Shown here piece by piece: positions 15,541 to 25,053 of a stretch of 33,675 nt of DNA. The notes under the pieces are model-generated. The model worked only from the letters and a program-made list of their open reading frames with translations, had not been told where the DNA came from and searched no databases. Each line of letters starts with the position of its first letter. The stretch's first letter is position 1. The stretch comes from Candidatus Latescibacterota bacterium. GTDB taxonomy: Bacteria > Latescibacterota > UBA2968 > UBA8231. The position numbers were made by a program, and so were the translations under genes. The stretch is taken from the NCBI GenBank assembly GCA_020852055.1, contig JADZBP010000117.1, positions 1-33,675 of the forward strand, in the 5' to 3' direction.

Positions 15541-16887
15541 CTACCGGCTCGTGTACCGCCCTCCCAATTCGCTCGGTTGGATCAGGCCGAAGATCACTTC
15601 GTCGGTGAAGATCATAGTTCCAAGGGGGTTGTGGAAAACCCGGCACTCGGCTACGGCCACCAGACGGCCATCAACCTCCAGTCCCTGGAGCGGAGGATCG
15701 TTGTCGTGGCCGGTGGGATATAACTGGTCTATCGCATAGTAGGCCTTCAGGAGTGGGTGGCCGGACCAGATGTCGATGCGCTTCACTCGGGCGTCTAGCG
15801 CTTTGCGGGTCTCGGCCTCGTGGAGCCGCTGGTAGTATTCCTGATAGTGAGGATCATCCCCCCGTATCTCCAACTGCGCGATCTCTGCGAGGGTTTGCAG
15901 ATCTATCTCGGATTGAGACAGGCCCTGGGAGAGGTGGGCTCTCAGGGCTGTTTCCACCAGGGCCAGTTGGTTGAGGTCGGCGACGACGTACCCACCTGCC
16001 AACAGATAGGCGGCGAGTTCGGCGCTGTCCTTTGGATCGATGTACCCCAGCAGCACCACGGGGTATTTCTTCAGTTCTTCCCCCTCCAGCACCTCCCGGT
16101 ACGGGTGCATGCCAAAGCGATGGATTGGGTCGAAGGGCACTGGTGTGCTTCTTTGGTCCAGGGGTTTCTCAAAACTGTAGCTCACCAGCCCGCTGAGCAG
16201 AGGAACCGGTTGCCAGGGGTCGGTCGGCTTGCGGAAGGGTTGTTCCTCCTTCGGCGGCAAATCGAGGCCCTGGGTAATCTTTTGCAGCCACAGTCTGAGC
16301 GCCTGAGCGCTCCTTTCCCCTCGGTAAACCGGCAGGTACCAGTGCGCCCGAACAAATTCCCCGGTTTCCGGGTCTAGCTCGACCATGGTGCGGCCAGCTT
16401 CCAGCGCGGCAGCCAGAGCGTCGAGGGTGTTATCCTCTTTGTCTGGTTCGCGGCGGGTGAGCAATACCTCCACCGAATCCTGCCAGGTCTGCAGCGCGGT
16501 GTGTTCCCAGTCCCGATGAGCGACCAGGGTATCGGCGCTGCTGTAGTCGGCAGTTGGTGCGGATGAGGTGGTCTGGGATTCGAGCTCTGCGGTCATCCCG
16601 CGTTCCAGGTAGCCGTGCCCGGCTCCGGGAACGAGGTCGCTGGGCTGGCGGGGTGTGGAGTAGAAAGTGGGACGAGGGGCGAAGGTGTGTCTGCCGGGAG
16701 GCAGGGCCAGGCGCTCTTTGAGCCTGAATGGGTGGAGGGCGGGAGGTTCCAGTTGGAGGGCGACGCGTTCTTCGTCGGTGGCCTGGGTCAACCAGCGCTC
16801 GACGCTCCACAGACAGAGGAGGTGCAGGAGCAGGGAGGCCAGCACACAGCCGGCCCACCCCTGCCGGCGACCACGAGATGGCTGCAT
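15541..16887 (-). CDS. DUF4159-like protein with TonB-like N-terminal anchor
   Basis: A 448-residue protein. ATG at 16887 follows AAAGAGG with 6-base spacing. Residues about 10-30 form a single membrane segment containing SLLLH, the Ser-x3-His pattern found in the TonB transmembrane helix that contacts ExbB/ExbD. A Pro-rich stretch follows, again TonB-like. The C-terminal 200 residues resemble DUF4159: a YPVVLLGYIDP strand, AYLLAGGYVVADLNQL, a long helical insert, then HPLLKAYYAI and a late LQGLEVDGRLVAV strand. DUF4159 folds like a glutamine-amidotransferase-type domain, and its function is unsettled. The gene lies 30 bases downstream of a shorter relative, probably in one transcript. Confidence 0.72.
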   Translation of the reverse strand: MQPSRGRRQGWAGCVLASLLLHLLCLWSVERWLTQATDEERVALQLEPPALHPFRLKERLALPPGRHTFAPRPTFYSTPRQPSDLVPGAGHGYLERGMTAELESQTTSSAPTADYSSADTLVAHRDWEHTALQTWQDSVEVLLTRREPDKEDNTLDALAAALEAGRTMVELDPETGEFVRAHWYLPVYRGERSAQALRLWLQKITQGLDLPPKEEQPFRKPTDPWQPVPLLSGLVSYSFEKPLDQRSTPVPFDPIHRFGMHPYREVLEGEELKKYPVVLLGYIDPKDSAELAAYLLAGGYVVADLNQLALVETALRAHLSQGLSQSEIDLQTLAEIAQLEIRGDDPHYQEYYQRLHEAETRKALDARVKRIDIWSGHPLLKAYYAIDQLYPTGHDNDPPLQGLEVDGRLVAVAECRVFHNPLGTMIFTDEVIFGLIQPSELGGRYTSR

Positions 16888-16917
16888 GGCCGGCCTCTTT
16901 GCCCCCTGGGAAGGAGG

Positions 16918-17694
16918 TTACTGTGGGGTGGAGGCCGGAGTGGCCTGGCTAGTGCCTTCTCGATGCTGCTGCTTCCAGGTGATCGAACCTTCCTGCTGCA
17001 GGGCGTAGACCATGATGCTGACGGTGAGTTTAGTCTTGTCCACCAGGGGTTCAAAGTTGCTGGTGCTGCCGACCAGCCCCGGGACTCCGGGATCATCGGC
17101 GAGTACTCCCACCACCCGGTCCTGAAAGAAGAACCCGCTGAGCGAGGGCAGGCGGTAGGTCTTCCGCTCGGCTGGGGTCGCGCTCATGTCCTGTAAGCCG
17201 GCGAAGAGGGGGTGGTCGTCGTTGAGGGGCATGGTGTAGACGCGCTCCTCTGCCGCTGCCGGCCCCTCGTACACATCGAGGGCCTTCCGCACCTCCTCGG
17301 CCTGGCTGCGGGTGCCGATGAAAAACCCCCCATCCCGCAGATAGTTGGCGAAAGCCGCCCACTCTTTTTCCTGCGGGGGACTGCTCAGTATCAACACCGC
17401 GACTTCGGCGAGGCGGGCATCGCGCAGTTGCAGGCCGGCTCCGTCGCTCGCCAGCTCGGCGCGGAGCCCGGCCATACCTTTGGTGGCGATGGCTAGTTCG
17501 CGCATGGAATACACGTAGGGTTCTGCCGTTTGTGGAGGCTGAGGTTGGGTATAGGCGAACTTGAAGGCCCCCTGGCGTGGGGGTGTCGGAGTTTGGGGAG
17601 CCGAGGATTGTTCCAGCGGGGTGATCAGCGGGGTGCAGGTGGGCAGGATCAAAACGAGGCAAAGGGATGACCGTTGCAGCAAGGCGTTGGCCAT
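16918..17694 (-). CDS. Secreted DUF4159-like protein, possible lipoprotein
   Basis: A 258-residue protein from ATG 17694, preceded by GGAGGAGGAG. The N-terminus is a signal sequence (QRSSLCLVLILPTC); Cys20 could be lipidated, although LPTC is not a standard lipobox. After a Pro/Thr-rich linker comes a domain with a VAVLILSSP strand, FANYLRDGGFFIGTRSQ and DHPLFAGLQDM. It then has a late FFQDRVVGVLADDPG strand and NFEPLVDKTKLTVSIMVYAL. The order GGF, HP, then a strand matches the DUF4159-like half of the downstream gene, so the two look like diverged relatives. Function unknown. It may be co-transcribed with metG or use the region around 17705-17749. Confidence 0.7.
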   Translation of the reverse strand: MANALLQRSSLCLVLILPTCTPLITPLEQSSAPQTPTPPRQGAFKFAYTQPQPPQTAEPYVYSMRELAIATKGMAGLRAELASDGAGLQLRDARLAEVAVLILSSPPQEKEWAAFANYLRDGGFFIGTRSQAEEVRKALDVYEGPAAAEERVYTMPLNDDHPLFAGLQDMSATPAERKTYRLPSLSGFFFQDRVVGVLADDPGVPGLVGSTSNFEPLVDKTKLTVSIMVYALQQEGSITWKQQHREGTSQATPASTPQ

Positions 17695-17703
17695 AGCTCC
17701 TCC

Positions 17704-17749
17704 TCCATCTGATTGCTATCCAATATACCAGGCTGCCTAGTCAGATGGA
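17704..17749. repeat. Inverted repeat upstream of the DUF4159 pair
   Basis: TCCATCTGA (17704-17712) is mirrored by TCAGATGGA (17741-17749), a perfect 9-base arm pair 28 bases apart. Between the arms the - strand reads TATATT, a possible -10, but there is no convincing -35. It could be an operator, an mRNA structure or chance. Confidence 0.45.
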
Positions 17750-17800
17750 AGAGGAAATTTGGTGGGTCGATTCCCGTCGCTGCGCTGCTATGTTGTCCCC

Positions 17801-19723
<1,923 letters not shown>

Positions 19724-20905
19724 TCAGGGCAGGAGGCAGATGATTTCTTCCTGGGCCGGCGTGGTCACCTGCGGGCCGGTATCCGGGTCCACGTAGATGT
19801 TGATCTCGAGCCGCACGCCGAAATGGGGCAGATAGATGCCCGGCTCCACCGAAAATCCGGTGCAGGGCAGGAGCAGGCGGGTGTCGTGGCTCTCCAGATC
19901 GTCGAGGTTGGCGCCCAGGCCATGCACCGCGCGGCCCGGCCCCAGGCTGTGGCCGGTGCGGTGCAGGAACTGCGGCCCGTACCCGGCCTGGTCGAGGAAG
20001 TCGCGGGCCAACCGGTCCGCTTCCCAGCCCTGGACGGGGTTGCCGGCGGCCCAGGCGCGCTGCAGATGGGTCACTACTAGATCGCGCGCCTGTTTCACCA
20101 TGTCAAATAGCCGCTGCTGCTCGGCGGTGGCTTGGGCGGCGGCACAGGCCACCCAGGTGATGTCGCCGTACACCTGCTCGGGACCGGGCTGGCGGGCCCA
20201 CAGGTCGAGCAACACCCAGTCGCCCGGAGCGAGGGGGGAAGAGCCAGTGGCGCGGGGCTCGTAGTGGGGATTGCCGCTGTGGGCGTTGAAGGCGACGATG
20301 GGGCCGTGGTCGGTTTCGAGGCCGCGGCGGGTGATATCGGCCAGCATCGATTGCTGCAGCTCGTATTCGCTGCAGGGCCGGTTTTCGCGCAGGCACCGGG
20401 TCAGGTGGGCGAAGGCGGCATCCTTGACCTGGGCGACCTGGACACAGGCATCGCGGTGGGAGGCGAGGGCCGCGGGGCTCCACGAGGCCAGGGAAGCCTG
20501 AAAGAGATCGGCAGAGGAGACCACCTCCACCCCGCAGCTGCGCACCAGATCGAGGGTGCCCCCGTCCACCCAGGAGGTGATGGGCAGGGCGCCGCCGGGT
20601 GAATACTCCATGGCCACCCGCCGGCAGCCAGCCAGGACCTCGTGCAGCCAGGCATGTAAGTGCGGCCAGCCGGTGTAGGTTTCCAGGGGCACCCCGGCCC
20701 CCTCGAAGGTGCCCTGTTCGATGGCGTGGGCCAGCAACCGGGCCGGGCCCCGGGCGGGGATGTAGAGGAAGGCGCGCCGGGTGCTGGGCCGCTGCAGTCC
20801 GAGCACCTGCCAGAGCACGGGGTTGCTGTTGCGGAAATCGTAGACCAGCCAGGCGTCGAGCTGGTGTTGGCGCAGAAAGGCCTGGGCAGAACTGAGATCC
20901 AGCAC
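19724..20905 (-). CDS. M24 family metallopeptidase (Xaa-Pro aminopeptidase-like)
   Basis: A creatinase/prolidase-fold peptidase. I chose GTG 20905 (393 residues), 7 bases after GAGGA. An ATG at 21031 would start only 33 bases from the divergent gene and inside the promoter. The N-terminal creatinase-like domain (DAWLVYDFRNSNPVLWQVLG) precedes the catalytic pita-bread domain. All five metal ligands can be placed: Asp in VLLDLWAR, Asp in YGDITWV, His in HRTGHSLG, Glu in FSVEPGIYLP and Glu in RLEINIYV. It probably uses two divalent metals and trims peptides with proline at position 2, but the substrate is not proven. It is the first gene of a - strand unit continuing into metG. Confidence 0.87.
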   Translation of the reverse strand: MLDLSSAQAFLRQHQLDAWLVYDFRNSNPVLWQVLGLQRPSTRRAFLYIPARGPARLLAHAIEQGTFEGAGVPLETYTGWPHLHAWLHEVLAGCRRVAMEYSPGGALPITSWVDGGTLDLVRSCGVEVVSSADLFQASLASWSPAALASHRDACVQVAQVKDAAFAHLTRCLRENRPCSEYELQQSMLADITRRGLETDHGPIVAFNAHSGNPHYEPRATGSSPLAPGDWVLLDLWARQPGPEQVYGDITWVACAAAQATAEQQRLFDMVKQARDLVVTHLQRAWAAGNPVQGWEADRLARDFLDQAGYGPQFLHRTGHSLGPGRAVHGLGANLDDLESHDTRLLLPCTGFSVEPGIYLPHFGVRLEINIYVDPDTGPQVTTPAQEEIICLLP

Positions 20906-20943
20906 GGCAATATCCTCGGCGGCGGGGGTCAGGGGGAAGGGGT

Positions 20944-20972
20944 ACGATAAGGGTTGGGCCGGCCCCGGACAA
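20944..20972 (-). promoter_or_regulatory. Candidate promoter of the M24 peptidase-metG unit
   Basis: Read on the - strand: TTGTCC (20972-20967, four of six), 17-bp spacer, TATCGT (20949-20944, four of six). Transcription would begin near 20937, 32 bases before the GTG start at 20905, and this supports that start. Confidence 0.5.
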
Positions 20973-21064
20973 TAGCTGTCGGCAACGGTGGCCGCGGGGC
21001 GGGTTCCTGTGTATATTGTCGCTTTCGCCAAACGAATGTTACCGTTGGGTGACGAGGGGCAATC

Positions 21065-21961
21065 ATGGACGGATCCGGGGCCGGGAAGGTGGCTTTACTC
21101 TGGCTGGGGGAACCGGCCTGCGGGGAGGTGGACCTGGTGGGCGGCAAGGTGGCCAATCTCAGCCGGCTGGCGGCCGAGTACCGGGTGCCCCCTGGTTTCT
21201 GCCTCACCACCCATGCCTTTGCCCGCTGGGCCACCGGGTTGGGGGAAGAGGACCTGCTGCCGGCCGAATGCCGGGGCCAACTCGAGGCCGCGTACGCGGA
21301 GTTGGGGCGGCGCTGCAACCAGGAAACACCCAGCGTGGCGGTGCGCTCTTCAGCCGTGGACGAAGACGGGCGGGCCGCCTCCTTCGCCGGCCAGTACGAG
21401 ACCTATCTCAACCTCGTTGGTGTCGAGCAGGTGGGCCGGGCGCTGCGCGACTGCTGGGCCTCGATGCGGGCCGAGCGGGTGCTGGAGTACCGCCGGCGCT
21501 ACGGCCTCTCGGTGGACCGCAGCCAGTTGGCGGTGCTGGTGCAATTGCTGGTGGCCGCCGATGTCTCGGCGGTGATGTTCAGCGCCGATCCGGTGAGCGG
21601 CAACCGCGAGGTGGTGGTGGTCAACGCCAGCTGGGGCCTGGGCGAAAGCATCGTCGGCGGCACCGTGAGCCCGGACGCGTACCAGGTGCGCAAGGCCGAT
21701 CTGCAGACGGTGGAGCGGCGCATTGTCGAGAAGGGGCAGATGACCGTGCCGGTGCCCGGCGGCACCCGCGAGGTGGTGGTGCCCCGTTTCCTGCGCACCC
21801 AGCCCACCCTCGACGAAGCGCAACTGGCGCAACTGGCGCAACTGGCCCTGGCCCTCGAAGCCCAGTGGGGCTGGCCGGTGGACGTGGAATGCGCCTTCAA
21901 GGACGGCGAGCTGTATCTGCTGCAGTGCCGGCCGATCACGACCTTGATCCAACCCGAATAA
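21065..21961 (+). CDS. PEP synthase/PPDK N-terminal (ATP-grasp) domain protein, stand-alone
   Basis: The protein has 298 residues from ATG 21065, 5 bases after GAGGGG. It consists only of the nucleotide-binding half of the PEP synthase/pyruvate phosphate dikinase family. Recognisable stretches are GGKVANLSRLA, VPPGFCLTTHAF, the ATP-site VAVRSSAVDEDGRAASFAGQ, ASWGLGESIVGGTVSPD and the terminal LYLLQCRPITT. In full-length enzymes this domain takes phosphate from ATP and passes it to a swivelling His domain. That domain is absent here and is encoded by the next gene, 24 bases downstream. Fifteen bases at 21821-21847 belong to a triple CAACTGGC(G/C) repeat encoding AQLAQLAQLA. The acceptor molecule is unknown. 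Confidence 0.85.
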   Translation: MDGSGAGKVALLWLGEPACGEVDLVGGKVANLSRLAAEYRVPPGFCLTTHAFARWATGLGEEDLLPAECRGQLEAAYAELGRRCNQETPSVAVRSSAVDEDGRAASFAGQYETYLNLVGVEQVGRALRDCWASMRAERVLEYRRRYGLSVDRSQLAVLVQLLVAADVSAVMFSADPVSGNREVVVVNASWGLGESIVGGTVSPDAYQVRKADLQTVERRIVEKGQMTVPVPGGTREVVVPRFLRTQPTLDEAQLAQLAQLALALEAQWGWPVDVECAFKDGELYLLQCRPITTLIQPE

Positions 21962-21985
21962 CCCCGAACCCCGAGGAGTGCCGCC

Positions 21986-23662
21986 ATGCCAGGAGAACAC
22001 CATCCGCCCCGGCCCATCCCCGTGCCGCCGGATTTCCCCGTCCAGTGGGACCGCCCCGAAGAGGCGCAGCTGCCCTGGTCGCGCGACCCGATGCACTTCC
22101 CCTCCCCCCAGCCGGTGCTGGAGGGAGAGCTGTGGTGCCGGATCATGCAGAACGGCTTTGGCCGGGCCCAGGCGGCGTACGAGATGCCGCTGCGGGCGCG
22201 GGCCAAACACCTCAACAACTACCATTACGAGGCCATGGTGCCGGCGGTGCCCCTCGACCAGATGGACGCCCAGGGGCAGCGCGCCGGCGAGAAGGTGGGG
22301 GAGGCCATCGCCCAGTTGGGCGACCTGTGGGAGGGGGAATGGTTGCCCGAGATCCGGGAGCACCTGGGGTGGTGGGACGCCTTCGACCTGCAGGGGGCGG
22401 CCCCGGCGGCGCTGCGCGAGCACCTCGACCAGACCGTGGAGCGGGTGGACCGCATCTGGGAGCTGCATTTCCGCATCGTGGTGCCGGCCTACGCGGCGAT
22501 GAGTATGTTTGCCGACCTGTACGTGGATCTGTTCGAAGGGGCCAAACCGCTCGACGCGTACCGGCTGCTCCAGGGATTCGACAACAAGACCCTCGAGGTC
22601 AATCAGGGTTTGTGGAACCTCAGTCGCCAGGCCCTGCACACGGAGCCGGTGCGCGAGGCGTTGGCGGGCCTGGAGGGCGCTGTAATCTTCGCCGCGCTGG
22701 AAAAAAGCGGCGAGGGGCGGACCTTCCTCGCCGCGCTGCGGGCCTTCCTCGACACCTACGGCCGCTGTGGCACCACCTGGGGGCTGACCACCCCCACCTG
22801 GATCGAGGACCCGACCCCGGCGCTGCGCAACCTGCGCGACCACCTGGACCGGCCCGACTGCGAGGACCCGCTGCTGACGGTGTCGGCGCTGGCCGCCCAG
22901 CGCGAGGAGGCGGTGGCCGAGGCCCGCGCCAAGCTGCAGGGGTACCCGCGCCAGGTGGTCGAGCAGTTCGAGTTCCTGCTCAAGGCCGGCCAGTTGGGGG
23001 CGGTGCTCTCCGAGGACCACGGCTTCTGGATCGATTTCAACGCCATGGCCCGGGTCCGGGCGGTGATCGTGGCCGTGGGCCGGCGGCTGGTCGAGGCCGG
23101 GGCCATCGCTGCGGCCGAGGAGGTCTTCCACCTCTATCTCGAGGAGGTGCGCGCCGCGCTGGCCAGCGGCGGCGACTACCGCGAGGTGGTGGCCCAGCGC
23201 CGGGCGACGCTGGAGCATTTCCGCACGGTGGAGGCGCCCCGGGCCCTGGGTATGGATTACGGGCCGCCGCCCGACAACCCGATGACCCGCATCTTCGGCA
23301 AACTCTTCGGCGGGCCGCCCCCGATGGGCGCGCCGGCGGGGGTGCTGCAGGGGCACGCTGGTTCGGCGGGAAAGGTCCGGGGCCGGGCGCGGGTGATCCG
23401 CAGCCTCGAGGATGCGGGCCGTCTGAAACTGGGGGATATCCTGGTGGCCGAAACCACCTCGCCGCCCTGGACGCCGCTCTTCGCCACTGCGGGGGGGATC
23501 GTCACCGATACCGGCGGCATCCTCAGCCACTGTGCGGTGGTGGCCCGCGAATACCGGATTCCGGCGGTGGTGGGCACCGGCGCGGCCACGCGGGTGATCC
23601 GCGAGGGGCAGTTGCTGGAGGTGGATGGCGACGCTGGGACAGTCCGTATTGTCGAGGAGTGA
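21986..23662 (+). CDS. PEP-utilising mobile (swivelling His) domain protein with large N-terminal substrate region
   Basis: The protein has 558 residues. ATG 21986 lies 7 bases after GAGGAG. The C-terminal 90 residues are the phospho-His domain of the PEP synthase family: AGKVRGRARVI, GDILVAETTSPPW and TDTGGILSHCAVVARE. The phosphorylated His is at about 515 and IPAVVGTG follows. The preceding 460 residues resemble the middle, acceptor-binding part of rifampin-phosphotransferase-like proteins (MPLRARAKHLNNYHYEAMVP, LFEGAKPLDAYRLLQGFDNKTLEVN) and are largely helical. Together with the upstream ATP-grasp gene it makes a split dikinase-like phosphotransferase. Relatives include rifampin phosphotransferase (fused) and the two-subunit phenylphosphate synthase. 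The substrate could be a drug, a phenol or a metabolite. Its end overlaps the efflux gene by 38 bases. Confidence 0.83.
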   Translation: MPGEHHPPRPIPVPPDFPVQWDRPEEAQLPWSRDPMHFPSPQPVLEGELWCRIMQNGFGRAQAAYEMPLRARAKHLNNYHYEAMVPAVPLDQMDAQGQRAGEKVGEAIAQLGDLWEGEWLPEIREHLGWWDAFDLQGAAPAALREHLDQTVERVDRIWELHFRIVVPAYAAMSMFADLYVDLFEGAKPLDAYRLLQGFDNKTLEVNQGLWNLSRQALHTEPVREALAGLEGAVIFAALEKSGEGRTFLAALRAFLDTYGRCGTTWGLTTPTWIEDPTPALRNLRDHLDRPDCEDPLLTVSALAAQREEAVAEARAKLQGYPRQVVEQFEFLLKAGQLGAVLSEDHGFWIDFNAMARVRAVIVAVGRRLVEAGAIAAAEEVFHLYLEEVRAALASGGDYREVVAQRRATLEHFRTVEAPRALGMDYGPPPDNPMTRIFGKLFGGPPPMGAPAGVLQGHAGSAGKVRGRARVIRSLEDAGRLKLGDILVAETTSPPWTPLFATAGGIVTDTGGILSHCAVVAREYRIPAVVGTGAATRVIREGQLLEVDGDAGTVRIVEE

Positions 23663-25019
23663 GGCCGAGGGCCCGCTCCTGAGCGAAGGGGCGGTGTTGG
23701 TGACGGTGGCGCTGGCCACCATGCTGGCGCCGCTCAACTCGACCATGATCGCCGTGGCCCTGCCGCGGCTGATGGTGGAGTTCGGGGCCGATCTGGCCAC
23801 CAGCGGCTGGCTGGTGACCTCGTACCTGATCACCATGGCCTGCCTGCAGCCGGTGGCCGGCAAACTGGGGGACCGCTTCGGGCGGCGGCCACTGATCCTG
23901 GGCGGCCTGGTCTTTTTCGCGCTGTCCTCGGTGGCGGCAGCCCTGGCCAGCAATCTGGCGTGGCTGCTTTTCTTCCGCGTGCTGCAGGCCATCGCCGGGG
24001 CCATCGCCCTGCCCAATGGCGCGGCCCTGGTGCGCGAGGTGGTGCCGGCCGAACGACGGGCCGCGCGTTTCGGCATGGTGGGTGCGGCCGTGGGTCTGGC
24101 AGCAGCGGCGGGGCCACCCCTGGGCGGGCTGTTGGTGGAGATCGCCGGCTGGCGGGCCATCTTCTACGTCAATCTGGTGCTGGTGGTGCCGGCGTTCTTA
24201 TTGGGATTGCGGGCCTTGCCCGCTCGCCCCGCCCGGTCGTCCAATGCGGCGTTCGACCTGGGCGGGGCCGCGCTGCTCTTGGCAGTGCTGGCCGGCACCG
24301 CCGGGCTTTTGACCCAGAGCCGGTACCATCCGGGGGCAACCTGGCCCCTGATGGGCGGGGGGTTGTTGCTGGCCCTGGCGATTTTCTACCTGCGCCACGA
24401 ATGGCGCCATGCCGATCCGGTGCTGCAGCCCCGGTTCTTCCTCAATCCCAGCTTCGCCCGCGCCAACGCCGCCATCGCCCTCAGCAACCTGGCCATGTAC
24501 TCGACCCTGCTGGCCGTGCCCATCCTGTTGGCCGCCCTGCCGGGCTGGGGCAGCGCCCGCGCCGGCCTGGTGCTGACCTCGATGTCGGCGACGATGGTGG
24601 TCTGCTCGCCTTTGGGGGGCCGGCTCTCCGACCGCTGGGGCCGCCGCTGGCCCACCGTTGCCGGCCTGGGGTTGTTGACCCTGGGGCTGGCCTTGCTGGG
24701 GCTGGCCGGCAGCGCACCGGTGCTGCCGGTGCTGGTGGGCGGGCTGGGGGTGGCCGGCATCGGCCTGGGGCTGTCCTCGGCGGGTATGCAGTCGGCGGCG
24801 GTGGAAGCGGTGGCGAAAAAGGAGGCGGGGGTGGCCTCGGGCATCTTCTCCACCAGCCGGTACCTGGGCAGCATCGTCGGCTCCAGTGTACTGCCCCTGC
24901 TCTACCACCCCGGCAGCGGGGTGGAGGGTTTTGCCCCGGTCTTGCTGATGGTGGTCGGAGCGGCGTTCTTTTCGGTGGTGGCCAGCCTGGGTCTGCACCA
25001 CTGGCCCACCGCAGAATAG
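23625..25019 (+). CDS. MFS drug-efflux permease, DHA2 (EmrB/QacA) type
   Basis: The protein has 464 residues from ATG 23625, overlapping the previous gene by 38 bases. GGAGG sits only 3 bases upstream, so a GTG near 23694 after AAGGGG is a possible alternative start. Signature stretches are LAPLNSTMIAVALPRLMVEF in the first helix, GWLVTSYLITMACLQPVAGKLGDRFGRRPL (MFS motif A region) and RVLQAIAGAIALPNGAALVREV. GPPLGGLLVE (antiporter-type motif C) and a second-half GGRLSDRWGRRWP follow. Length and hydrophobic pattern suit a 14-helix drug:H+ antiporter. Overlap with a phosphotransferase-like gene suggests paired detoxification and export, which is inference. Confidence 0.87.
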   Translation: MATLGQSVLSRSEAEGPLLSEGAVLVTVALATMLAPLNSTMIAVALPRLMVEFGADLATSGWLVTSYLITMACLQPVAGKLGDRFGRRPLILGGLVFFALSSVAAALASNLAWLLFFRVLQAIAGAIALPNGAALVREVVPAERRAARFGMVGAAVGLAAAAGPPLGGLLVEIAGWRAIFYVNLVLVVPAFLLGLRALPARPARSSNAAFDLGGAALLLAVLAGTAGLLTQSRYHPGATWPLMGGGLLLALAIFYLRHEWRHADPVLQPRFFLNPSFARANAAIALSNLAMYSTLLAVPILLAALPGWGSARAGLVLTSMSATMVVCSPLGGRLSDRWGRRWPTVAGLGLLTLGLALLGLAGSAPVLPVLVGGLGVAGIGLGLSSAGMQSAAVEAVAKKEAGVASGIFSTSRYLGSIVGSSVLPLLYHPGSGVEGFAPVLLMVVGAAFFSVVASLGLHHWPTAE

Positions 25020-25053
25020 CGATCCATTCCACCAAGAAAAACGGGAGGATGTG

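Noticed and set aside
17762..17782. tRNA-like T-arm (GTGGGTCGATTCCCGTC)
   Set aside because: No matching acceptor stem, anticodon arm or D-arm is found in the 70 bases on either side.
21350..24160. Very long antisense frame (over 900 codons) opposite the PEP-synthase-like genes
   Set aside because: It is opposite two clear conserved proteins, has Arg/Pro/His-rich composition without domains, and arises from GC-rich codon use.
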